From NCBI GenBank assembly GCA_029262115.1, contig JAJCZZ010000010.1, positions 1-64,000 of the forward strand: a stretch of DNA of 64,000 nt, read 5' to 3'. The notes beneath the pieces were generated by a model. The model was not told the origin of the DNA and made no database searches. It saw only the letters and a program-made list of their open reading frames with translations. A program made the translations under genes and the position numbers. Shown in pieces: positions 33,979 to 42,268 of the stretch (position 1 is its first letter; each line of letters begins with the position of its first letter). This DNA comes from Gemmatimonadota bacterium. Lineage in GTDB: Bacteria; Gemmatimonadota; Gemmatimonadetes; Longimicrobiales; Gaopeijiaceae.

Positions 33979-35763
33979 TCAAAACACGACCTGTTTCGGC
34001 AGCGGCTCGTCCGGGAGAGCATCGGCGCGCTGCCGTGCCTCATCCGCTTGGGCGCGGCGCCCGAGTCGGTCGTACAGCTCGGCGAGTCTCCGCCACTGGT
34101 TGCGGGAGCCCGGGAGCTGCGCGGCAGCGGCCTCGCGCGCCCGCACGGCGGCTTCGAAGTCGCCCTTGGCCACATAGCTCTCCGAGACGAGGGCAAACAG
34201 CTCACCGTCGGCGCCCACTTCACCCAGCCCCGCGAGCGCCACCGCGTGGGCCTCTCGGCCCCGACCGTCGAGCAGCAGAACTTCGGAAAGGCGCCGGTAT
34301 GCGTACGGGTGGTTGGGAACGATGCCGATGGCCTCTCGCAGAATCCGCTCGCCCTCCCGTTTCTCGTCGTGTCGCGTGTAAAAGGTGCCCACCTCCACGC
34401 GCAATCCATAGTCCCCGGGCGCAAGCTCGAGCGCGATGCCATAGAGGTCGCGGGCCGCCTCGATGTCGCCGACGCGCTCGAGGCCGGCGGCCCGTGCCCG
34501 TACCGCGACGTACGACTCCGGATGCGTGCCGCCCAAAGCGGACAAGGCGGTCGACGTATCCATCCACGCAGGGTTGCGGGTGATGGTCCGGATCATCAGG
34601 GCACCGAAAAGGACAACGCCCACTGCGACGGCCCGGCGCCTGGCGACGTGGCCCATCGTGGCTACCGTCGCGGCCAACGACCCGACCGCGAGCGAGATTC
34701 CGACCGACGGGAGGTAGAGCGTTCGCTCGGCGAGCAACACATCTGCCCGGACCAGAAGGTTGGAGACCGGCAGGATGGCGATCACGAACCAGATCAGTCC
34801 GAGCCCGACCACCGGACGACGGCCCCGCAGCCGCCACGCGAGGACGGCGAGTCCCACGAGAATGGCCGCCCCGAGGGCGGAATCCACCGTGAAGGTCCGA
34901 GCTACCGGGAGAACGGCCGGCTGGTAGTCCATGCTGAGGTCGAGGGGAAAGAGCATGAGCCTCAGGTAGTGCGGCCAGATCGTGAGTGCCGTGAACACGC
35001 GCTCCGGCGTGCTCAAGCCCCGTAGACCGGCCGCCGGGCTCTCACCCGTGAGCACACCGAGAACGCTCAACCGCACCGCCAGGTAGGTGACGAGGACCGC
35101 CCCCAGCGCGACCAGCACCGGGACGGCGCGTCGAAGGCGTTCGTCCGTCCGGGCCGAATCACCGGTCGCCGCGACGACCAGAAGGAGGGCGGGGAGCGTG
35201 ACGCCCATCTCTTTGGAAGCGAGCGCCAACCCGTAACACACGGTCACTCCGACCAGGACGAGGGCCCGGTGGGCGACGCTCGCTTGATCACCCCGTAGAT
35301 AGAGGAGCACGGCCAAGACCACGAAGACGGCGGAAAGGAGCTCGGCGCGCCCCACCACATTCGCCACGGCCTCGACGTGGACGGGGTGGACCGCGAAGAA
35401 GAGCCCCCCCACCACACCGCCGACGACGCCCGTGAGTGTGGCGGCGAGCGCGAACACCAGCACGGAGGCGACGCCGTGGAGCAGAACGTTCATCAGATGG
35501 AATCCCCAGGGGGCGCCGCCCCAGACCGACCAGCCCGCCACGAAGCTGGCGACCGTCAACGGGCGGTAGTTCCCCGTGCCCGGCACCGCGCCCGGCCAGT
35601 ACGGCGTGGACAGAACCTGGTCGAAGCGTCCCTCGGTGACGATCGGATTGTCCTCGAGCACCCAGGTGTCGTCGTAGGCAAATCCATTGCCCATCGAATT
35701 GGCGTACGCCGCCAGCGCGGCGAAGAACACCAGGGCGCCCCTCCTGCCCCAGGCGAACCTCAT
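33979..35763 (-). CDS. TMTC-like membrane protein with TPR repeats, copy B
   Basis: This 594-residue paralogue of the neighbouring TMTC-like proteins has FAYDD (Asp31-Asp32), the FAVHPVHVEAVANVVGRAE motif, PLDLSMDYQPAV and LLAERTLYLPSVG. Membrane helices occupy about 1-390, and TPR-like repeats such as YAYRRLSEVLLLDGRGREAH make up the rest. Its ATG at 35763 overlaps the stop of the GT2 gene by 4 bp, so it is translationally coupled to a putative lipid-linked sugar synthase. That coupling is the best clue that the pair act in one glycosylation pathway. Confidence 0.8.
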   Translation of the reverse strand: MRFAWGRRGALVFFAALAAYANSMGNGFAYDDTWVLEDNPIVTEGRFDQVLSTPYWPGAVPGTGNYRPLTVASFVAGWSVWGGAPWGFHLMNVLLHGVASVLVFALAATLTGVVGGVVGGLFFAVHPVHVEAVANVVGRAELLSAVFVVLAVLLYLRGDQASVAHRALVLVGVTVCYGLALASKEMGVTLPALLLVVAATGDSARTDERLRRAVPVLVALGAVLVTYLAVRLSVLGVLTGESPAAGLRGLSTPERVFTALTIWPHYLRLMLFPLDLSMDYQPAVLPVARTFTVDSALGAAILVGLAVLAWRLRGRRPVVGLGLIWFVIAILPVSNLLVRADVLLAERTLYLPSVGISLAVGSLAATVATMGHVARRRAVAVGVVLFGALMIRTITRNPAWMDTSTALSALGGTHPESYVAVRARAAGLERVGDIEAARDLYGIALELAPGDYGLRVEVGTFYTRHDEKREGERILREAIGIVPNHPYAYRRLSEVLLLDGRGREAHAVALAGLGEVGADGELFALVSESYVAKGDFEAAVRAREAAAAQLPGSRNQWRRLAELYDRLGRRAQADEARQRADALPDEPLPKQVVF

Positions 35764-36623
35764 CCCTCGAGGGATCCCTCGGCAGTGCCATCGGCCTCCG
35801 GAAGTCGGTCCGCCGCATTCCACGGTTCGACGTCGGGCGAGACCCACATGGGCACGCGTGGAGGAGCCACATTGTACTTGATGATCGACCAGAGCGCCGA
35901 CACACCATCCTTCCACCCGATCTTCTTCCCTTCCGCGTACGAACGACCGTGGTAGCTGATCGGCATCTCGTAGATGCGGGCGCCCGACTGCGCGAGGCGG
36001 GCCGTCAACTCGGGCTCGATCCCGAAGCGCTCGGCCGAGAGCGGCAGCTGCTGGAGGAGTTCCCTGCGCACCATTTTGTAGCAGGTCTCCATGTCGGTCA
36101 GATTCAGGTCGGTGAACATGTTGGAGAGAAGGGTCAGGACCCTGTTTCCGATGGAGTGCCAGAAGAACAGGACACGGTGCGGCCCGCCGAGGAACCGAGA
36201 TCCGTACACGGCTTCCGCCTTGCCACTGAGGATGGGAGACAGAAGGTACGGCAACTCCCAGGGATCGTACTCGAGATCCGCGTCCTGCACGACGACCACG
36301 TCGCCGGTGGCCTCGGCAAAGCCCGCACGGAGCGCCGTTCCTTTCCCGCCGTTCTCCTCCTGAAAGATCAGTTGGTCGATGAGTCCCTCTTCCTTCAGTC
36401 GAGGGAGCAGGTCCCGGGTCCCATCGGTCGAGCCGTCGTCGACGACGATCACCTCGAGCCGAAGCGGAACCTCCCGCACCCGCCTCAGGAGTTCCTCGAC
36501 CGTACGCATCTCGTTGTAACACGGTACGACCACGGAAAGGACGACGCGGTCCCATGGGAGCGGCTTCTGGTACGAAGCCTGGAACGGGGCGGACGGGTCG
36601 AGCGCAAAAGGATGAAGGGCCAT
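35760..36623 (-). CDS. GT2 glycosyltransferase, polyprenyl-phosphate-sugar synthase-like
   Basis: This 287-residue GT-A enzyme has SVVVPCYNE, VIVVDDGSTDGT, the metal-binding DAD of VVQDADLEYDP, YGSRFLGG and ETCYKMVRRE. The pattern resembles dolichyl-phosphate mannose synthase and bacterial relatives that load a sugar onto a polyprenyl phosphate. There are no C-terminal membrane helices, unlike GtrB-type enzymes, so it may associate peripherally. It lies between two TMTC-like genes and is coupled to copy B. Sugar and lipid specificity cannot be read from the sequence. Confidence 0.87.
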   Translation of the reverse strand: MALHPFALDPSAPFQASYQKPLPWDRVVLSVVVPCYNEMRTVEELLRRVREVPLRLEVIVVDDGSTDGTRDLLPRLKEEGLIDQLIFQEENGGKGTALRAGFAEATGDVVVVQDADLEYDPWELPYLLSPILSGKAEAVYGSRFLGGPHRVLFFWHSIGNRVLTLLSNMFTDLNLTDMETCYKMVRRELLQQLPLSAERFGIEPELTARLAQSGARIYEMPISYHGRSYAEGKKIGWKDGVSALWSIIKYNVAPPRVPMWVSPDVEPWNAADRLPEADGTAEGSLEG

Positions 36624-36668
36624 GGAGTCAGGGGCTGATGGGCGATGTCAGTCGAGAGCGTGGAACCG

Positions 36669-38537
36669 TCATGATATGGGCCGGGACAGCGCCGCCTGCG
36701 CGCTCCTGACCTCTTCGATCTGCTCGGGGAGTTCCGTGCGGACGCCGGCCGAATCCAACGCGGTCAGCGCGGACACCGTGTCACCCGAGGCGGAAAGGTC
36801 CTGGGCCAGTAGCAGCCAGGACCGCCAACGGTCGGCGAAGCCATGGTCGAGCGAGGCACGCCGAGCCACCGCGGCTTCGGCGGGGCGGTCCTGCTGGGAC
36901 AGTGCCTGAGCGAGAAGATGGTTGATGCTTGGATTCCAGGGCGCCAGGGCAACCGCAGCCCGCGCGGCTTCCTCTGCCGGAGCGGGCCGTCCAGCATTCA
37001 GCTCCGCAGCAGCGAGCAGCCCGGGCGCCGAGTACCAGTCGGGCCGCTCCCGCCACGCACGTCGGAGGAAGAAGCGAGCCTGATCGACGTGGCCGGTCGC
37101 CATCATGTGGGCACCGACGTCCAGAGCCACCCGGTACTCCGAGTCGGTGAGGTCCAGCGCCACGGCAAATGCCCGGCGCGCCTCCCCACGGCGCCCGTCT
37201 TGCTCCAGTCGCCGCGCCAACCCCCACCAGGCGGGGCCCGACTCGGGGTGATCCTCGATGAGCGTCTGGAAGACCGTTTCGGAGTTGCGCCACGTGGGAA
37301 CGCGTGTGACCGTGAGCGCGGAAAACGCCACGAGGGCGGCACCCAGGACGGCACCCGCACCGAGCGGGCGCTCACGGCTTCCGTGGTAGGCCAGCCAGCC
37401 CAGGGCCCCGCAGGCGCCCACCGACGCCATATAGAGCGTCCGCTCCGCAAGAATCGTGGGGCCGAGGAAGAGGATGTTGGAGACCGGGAGAAGAGCGAGG
37501 CCGGCCCAGACCACCGCAAAGCCCAGCACCCGAGGACTCGACCGTTCCGGGCCCAGAGGCGCTCCCTGTCGCCACGACACCAGTGCGCCGATCCACGCGG
37601 CCAGGGCCACCCCAACCCCGACCACCGCCGCGGCAGTCCAACCGAATGCGACATTGATCACGCCGGGCGCGTAGTCCGAGGAAAGGTCGACGGGCAGCAC
37701 GAGGAGACGGACGTAGTGGGGCCAGACCGAGGCGAGCGTCCAGATCCGCGGGATCTCGCGAAGAACCTCGGCCCCGGGCGGGTGCGTGGGCGACGCAACG
37801 CTTCCGAGCACCCACGATCGAGCCGCCAAGGTCGCGGCAAGGACGGTCGCGAGGGCGAGGAAGGCGGGGCCGCGCTGCCTGAGGTATCCCCCGAGTTCCG
37901 ACAGCCGCATCTGTCTGCGTGCGGCATCCACCAGGAAGAGCAGCCCGGGCAACACCACCGCGCCCTCCTTGGCGAGAACGGCGAAGGCGTACAGAAGGGC
38001 GATCCCCACCAGTGAGGCGGGTCCGGCCACCTCGCCGAGTCGAGCCCACCAGACGAGCGCGGCCAGGGCGAACACGGCCGACAGGGGCTCCGCCAGGCCC
38101 ACCACGTTCGCCACCGCCTCGACGTGTACGGGATGCACGGCGAACAGGAGACCGCCCGCGAGCGCCGCGCCAAGAGGCATCAACTCCGCCAACAGGATCA
38201 CGGTGAGTGCGCTCGCCCCGGCGTGCAGAATCAGCGCGAGAGCATGGAACGCTCCGGGGCGACCATCGGAGGCAATCCAGACCGCACCGAAGGTGAAGGT
38301 CGTCAGCGGACGCCAGCTCCCGACCGAAGCGCCGAAGGCGTCCGGCCAGTAGGGTTCGAGGAGTCGAGGCACGAGCGTCCGCACGGACTGGAGCGCCGGA
38401 TCGGCGGTCACGACCGCTTCGTCGTCGTACGCGAAGCCGTTGCGCAGGGCTCCGACATGGACGACGGCAGCGACCAGGGCTACGACGGCTGCCGCACGGC
38501 GCGGCCTCGGCACCCACACCTTCGCCACACGGGTCAC
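36669..38537 (-). CDS. TMTC-like membrane protein with TPR repeats, copy C
   Basis: This 622-residue third TMTC-like paralogue has FAYDD (Asp38-Asp39), WRPLTTFTFG, FAVHPVHVEAVANVVGLAE, PVDLSSDYAPGVI and ILAERTLYMASVG. TPR-like repeats fill the last ~200 residues. The GTG at 38537 overlaps the pilR stop by 4 bp, placing it in the pilSR transcript. The remaining 45-bp gap to the GT2 gene holds nothing notable. The three copies diverge clearly from one another, so they may have different acceptors or sugars. Confidence 0.8.
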   Translation of the reverse strand: MTRVAKVWVPRPRRAAAVVALVAAVVHVGALRNGFAYDDEAVVTADPALQSVRTLVPRLLEPYWPDAFGASVGSWRPLTTFTFGAVWIASDGRPGAFHALALILHAGASALTVILLAELMPLGAALAGGLLFAVHPVHVEAVANVVGLAEPLSAVFALAALVWWARLGEVAGPASLVGIALLYAFAVLAKEGAVVLPGLLFLVDAARRQMRLSELGGYLRQRGPAFLALATVLAATLAARSWVLGSVASPTHPPGAEVLREIPRIWTLASVWPHYVRLLVLPVDLSSDYAPGVINVAFGWTAAAVVGVGVALAAWIGALVSWRQGAPLGPERSSPRVLGFAVVWAGLALLPVSNILFLGPTILAERTLYMASVGACGALGWLAYHGSRERPLGAGAVLGAALVAFSALTVTRVPTWRNSETVFQTLIEDHPESGPAWWGLARRLEQDGRRGEARRAFAVALDLTDSEYRVALDVGAHMMATGHVDQARFFLRRAWRERPDWYSAPGLLAAAELNAGRPAPAEEAARAAVALAPWNPSINHLLAQALSQQDRPAEAAVARRASLDHGFADRWRSWLLLAQDLSASGDTVSALTALDSAGVRTELPEQIEEVRSAQAALSRPIS

Positions 38538-39904
38538 TCCCCGATGCCGTACCGATTGAGCTTTCTGTACAACGTCGACGGATCGATCCCCAGCACCTCG
38601 GCCGCGCGGGACTTGTTCCCCGCTTCCGCCTCGAGCACCCACAGGATGTACGCTCGTTCGATGACCTCCATGGTCGGGTTGGGCGGCGCCTCCTCGTCGA
38701 CGACCCTGGCAGGTCGGCTCTCGCGGACCCGGTCCGGAAGGGCCGCGGCCGTGATCTGATTGCCGGGAGCCACCACGGCGGCCCGTTCCAGAGCGTTCTC
38801 CAACTCCCGGACGTTCCCGGGCCAGTCGTAGCGACGGAGAACGTCCAACGCTTCAGGTTCCAGTTCACGGGGCTCGGCACTTCCCTCCCTCTCCGCCAAC
38901 CCCTTCAGGAAATGGCGAGCAAGCAGCTCGATGTCCTCCATGCGGTTCCGCAGCGGCGGGAGGCGGAGCTGGATCACATTGAGGCGATAGTACAGGTCAC
39001 TGCGGAACGCCCCCCTTCGGATCTCTTCCTCGAGGTCACGGTTGGTCGCAGCCAGGATGCGCACATCGATCTGCACCGAGTCGGTCGCTCCGACGGGCGT
39101 CACCTCACGCTCCTGAATCGCGCGGAGCAGTTTCACCTGCGTGGCCGGGCTCATCTCGCCGATCTCATCGAGAAAGAACGTGCCACCCGACGCGGCGACG
39201 AGCAGACCGTCCTTGTCGCGCACCGCACCTGTGAACGAACCCTTTATGTGTCCGAAGAGCTCGCTTTCCAGCAGGCTCTCCGGGAGCGCTCCACAGTTGA
39301 TGCTGCTGAACGCCCGGTCGGCCCGGTCGGAGAGTCGGTGGATGTATCGGGCGACCACCTCCTTTCCCGTTCCGCTTTCCCCCGAGATCAGCACGGTGGA
39401 CTCCGTCGGAGCGACGGTCTCCGCCAGCTTGAGGACCTCGACGAACGGTCGGCTTCGCCCGATGGGGCGTTTCGCGCCCCGAGTGTCTCGACGCTTGATC
39501 TCCTTTTTCAATCGCTTGTTCTCGACCTTCAGTAGCCGGGCCTCGGCCGCCCGGCGGCAGATGGCGAGGAGTTCGTCGTTCGCGAACGGCTTCTGGAGGT
39601 AGTAGTACGCACCCTCGTTCACCGCCCGCACCGCCGTCTGAAGCGAGGCTTGAGCCGTCATCAGGATCACCGGGATCTCCGGGTCCACTTCCCGGACCTT
39701 GGCCATCACATCCAGCCCCCCAGCACCGGGCATCCTGATGTCCGACAGCACGATGTCGGGCTTCTCCACTTCCAGGGCGCTCAAGGCCGCCTTCCCGGAA
39801 TTCGCCGTCAACACGTCGTATCCCTCTCCGCGGAAGAGGATCTTGAGCGTATCCAGGATACCGTTCTCGTCATCGACGAGGAGGATCTTCACGGGTGAAC
39901 TCAT
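38534..39904 (-). CDS. pilR: Sigma54 response regulator PilR
   Basis: This 456-residue NtrC-family regulator has a receiver with Asp55 (IVLSDIRMP), an AAA+ domain with Walker A GESGTGKE (175-182) and [12 protein letters not shown], and a Fis-type HTH (NKSRAAEVLGIDPSTLYRKL). The sigma54-contact loop reads GSFTGA (222-227) rather than GAFTGA. PilR activates pilin transcription in other bacteria. Its ATG overlaps the pilS stop by 4 bp. Confidence 0.93.
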   Translation of the reverse strand: MSSPVKILLVDDENGILDTLKILFRGEGYDVLTANSGKAALSALEVEKPDIVLSDIRMPGAGGLDVMAKVREVDPEIPVILMTAQASLQTAVRAVNEGAYYYLQKPFANDELLAICRRAAEARLLKVENKRLKKEIKRRDTRGAKRPIGRSRPFVEVLKLAETVAPTESTVLISGESGTGKEVVARYIHRLSDRADRAFSSINCGALPESLLESELFGHIKGSFTGAVRDKDGLLVAASGGTFFLDEIGEMSPATQVKLLRAIQEREVTPVGATDSVQIDVRILAATNRDLEEEIRRGAFRSDLYYRLNVIQLRLPPLRNRMEDIELLARHFLKGLAEREGSAEPRELEPEALDVLRRYDWPGNVRELENALERAAVVAPGNQITAAALPDRVRESRPARVVDEEAPPNPTMEVIERAYILWVLEAEAGNKSRAAEVLGIDPSTLYRKLNRYGIGE

Positions 39905-41568
39905 GCGTCAAGTTCTCCTTCGGTCTCGTTATCAATAGGCAAGTACATGACGAACTCGGCTCCTCCGAAGCGGGATCGATCGACGAAGATCGCGCCGCTG
40001 TGGGCTTCCACTGCGCGGTAGACCACGGCCAGACCGAGGCCGCTCCCGCCCTCGCGGGTGGTGAAGAACGGGTCGAAGATCCGCTGCGCGGTGGCGTCGT
40101 CCACGCCGGGACCGGAATCCGACACGGCCAGGGAGACGGCGCGCTCGATGGGGGTCCCCCGAGGATGGGGCCGGTGTCGTTCGTCCCGGAGCCGCACGTG
40201 CACGCGTCCGTCCAGGCCCGCGTAGTGGACGGCGTTGAGAAGCATGTTGAGGAGCGCCCGGTGGAGGAGATCGGAGTCGCCGACGACCGCGAGCGGATCG
40301 TCGATTCCCGTGCACTCGATCTCGACGCCGCGAGCGTCGGGGTGCTGCCGGACCAGGGTGACCGCGTCGCGGACCACCGACGACAGGTCGACCCGTTCGC
40401 GGGTGGTGAGGCGGAGCGCGGAGTAGTCGAGGAACTCGGACAGCAACCGACTCAACCGATCGGACTCAGCGATGACCAGCCGTTCAAGGATCTCCCGGTC
40501 ATCCCTGGTCAGCCCCGACCGGGTGATCTGCTCGACCGCGCTTCGGATGGAAGCCAACGGGTTTCGGATTTCATGTGCGAGCGACGCCGACAGCTCCGCG
40601 ACCGCTTCCAGGCGCGCGGCCCGACGGTTCAGCGCCTCGAGACGCTCCAGGTCGGTGATGTCCTGGAAGATGGCGGTGACGGACGGGGGCACCCCATCCC
40701 CTCGATCGAGCACGGCCGTCGAAATGCCCAGGGCCACAGGCGGGTCGGCGTCGGTGACCGCGCGGAACCGATCCACCGGCGCTCGCTCCGCAATCGACCG
40801 CTGAAGGAGCGTTCCCATGCCCGGTGCGAACCGATCGATCTCCTCCACGACCGGCCGACCCAGCCATCCCGATTGGACGAAGCCCAGGAGCGCCTCGGCC
40901 GCCGAGTTCGCGTACATCAGTCGTCCGCCGCTATCGACGGTCATGACCCCGGTGGCGAGGTTCTCGAGAATGTCGCCCGTGTCGAGTCGGAGCTGGCGCA
41001 GCTCCGATTCGACCACGCCCAGAGCGAGCCCGGCCCGGCGGAGTCGATCGCCCAGGAAGCCCGTGATGAGCGCCACGAGCGTGAAGAGCCCGATCTGGAA
41101 ACCGATGGCCGGCGACAGATCCGTGTCGAAGCCCCAGACGAGATCGGCGAAGTACACCATGCTCGCCAGCGCGCCGACCAGGACGCCACCCGGTAGCGGA
41201 AGGAGTAGAGCTCCGGCACTGATGACGAGGATGTACACCGGAGCGAAGTTGCTCTCGGGCCCGCCGGTGATATGCACGATGGCCGTGACCAGCAGCGTGT
41301 CCAGGATGACCTGGGCGTAGAGAAAATTCCCTCCGGGCTCCCTCGCGAGCAGGTGCGACCACCAGAACGACGCAGACGTCAGAACCAACGCAGACAGGAA
41401 GACGATGGTCGCGATCAGCGTCACATCCTGACCCGCCTGGAACCACCGCAGGAGGGCCCCGGCCAAAATCCCCGTGACGAGTGTGAGGCGCCCCAGATAC
41501 AACCACCGCAGGAGGTCGCCGCGACCCAGCGGCTGAGGGGTGTCGGGTACAGAGGGTTCGAGGAGCAT
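39901..41568 (-). CDS. pilS: Sensor histidine kinase PilS
   Basis: This 555-residue kinase has about six N-terminal membrane helices (up to residue ~170), a PAS domain (GVMTVDSGGRLMYANSAAEALLG), a HisKA domain with phospho-His in SASLAHEIRNPLASI, and an HATPase domain (LLNMLLNAVHYAG, VSDSGPGVDD, GGSGLGLAVV). This architecture is that of PilS, which senses pilin levels in the inner membrane and controls PilR. The two genes overlap by 4 bp. Confidence 0.93.
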   Translation of the reverse strand: MLLEPSVPDTPQPLGRGDLLRWLYLGRLTLVTGILAGALLRWFQAGQDVTLIATIVFLSALVLTSASFWWSHLLAREPGGNFLYAQVILDTLLVTAIVHITGGPESNFAPVYILVISAGALLLPLPGGVLVGALASMVYFADLVWGFDTDLSPAIGFQIGLFTLVALITGFLGDRLRRAGLALGVVESELRQLRLDTGDILENLATGVMTVDSGGRLMYANSAAEALLGFVQSGWLGRPVVEEIDRFAPGMGTLLQRSIAERAPVDRFRAVTDADPPVALGISTAVLDRGDGVPPSVTAIFQDITDLERLEALNRRAARLEAVAELSASLAHEIRNPLASIRSAVEQITRSGLTRDDREILERLVIAESDRLSRLLSEFLDYSALRLTTRERVDLSSVVRDAVTLVRQHPDARGVEIECTGIDDPLAVVGDSDLLHRALLNMLLNAVHYAGLDGRVHVRLRDERHRPHPRGTPIERAVSLAVSDSGPGVDDATAQRIFDPFFTTREGGSGLGLAVVYRAVEAHSGAIFVDRSRFGGAEFVMYLPIDNETEGELDA

Positions 41569-41596
41569 GACCCAACCTACACCCGTCGTCTCGCAA

Positions 41597-41648
41597 ATTG
41601 CAATGGACGAAATATTGCAGCTTGCAATACTGACCTACGTCATGACGT
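41597..41648. promoter_or_regulatory. Cluster of three palindromes upstream of pilS
   Basis: ATTGCAAT (41597-41604) is an 8-bp palindrome. TATTGCA (41613-41619) and TGCAATA (41623-41629) are perfect inverted repeats with a 3-nt spacer. ACGTCATGACGT (41637-41648) is a perfect 12-bp palindrome overlapping the stop of the upstream gene. The block is AT-rich relative to its surroundings and lies 28-80 bp upstream of pilS, so it is likely to be an operator region. Confidence 0.5.
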
Positions 41649-42182
41649 GAAGGGACGGAGGTGGTTGGTCTCGACGAGGAGGTCGCGGAGTCGGCGAAGT
41701 TGCTCCTGGATGATCTCCAGTCCTTCCCTGACCTCGCCCTCTGGAGCGTCCAGAAGGCCGAGCTGGGTCTCGGCCAGGGCCGAAGTCAACGGATTGTTAA
41801 GATCGTGGCGCGCCCGCGCGATCTGCCGAAGCGCTCCGTGCAGATCGATCAACGTGGCCTCGTCCGGAGAGGCGTCCGGTCCAACGAGGTCGGCGAGCAT
41901 GTGCGGGCGCCCGAGCGAGACGGACCGCAGCGTCGGGCCTCCCTCGGAACTCTGGACGAATCCGAGCCTCCACCCTCCGCCGTCCGGCGGCAGGGCAGAA
42001 GCTACGGCAGCGATCTCGTCCAAGGGGGTGGTCGCGGCATCGAAGATCAAGACGCCCGGCTCGACCCCGTCCAAAGAAATACCACGGAGATCCGCCCCGA
42101 GGGAGCGCGCTTCAGGAAGCGCGGCCATGATTTCGTCCTGTCGAGGTCCGTCCGGGAGGGCCAGATAGATCGGCGTGTGCAT
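41640..42182 (-). CDS. Orphan histidine-kinase DHp-like protein without ATPase domain
   Basis: This 180-residue protein ends in a HisKA/DHp-like helical hairpin (IARARHDLNNPLTSALAETQLG, then a second helix ending RLRDLLVETNHLRP). There is no HATPase domain. Residues 1-100 form an alpha/beta domain with no recognised motif; it begins IYLALPDGPRQDEIM and resembles a degenerate receiver. It may be a phosphotransfer or dimerisation partner of the downstream PilS. ATG 42182 is chosen over an upstream ATG. The gene diverges from the GT-C-like gene. Confidence 0.75.
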   Translation of the reverse strand: MHTPIYLALPDGPRQDEIMAALPEARSLGADLRGISLDGVEPGVLIFDAATTPLDEIAAVASALPPDGGGWRLGFVQSSEGGPTLRSVSLGRPHMLADLVGPDASPDEATLIDLHGALRQIARARHDLNNPLTSALAETQLGLLDAPEGEVREGLEIIQEQLRRLRDLLVETNHLRPFTS

Positions 42183-42268
42183 AGGGTCTCGCTTCACGGG
42201 GAACTGTCCGTCAATGTGGGAAGCGGCTCGCATTGCGTCCACCGACCCTGGTGGGCCAACCTCCGCTC

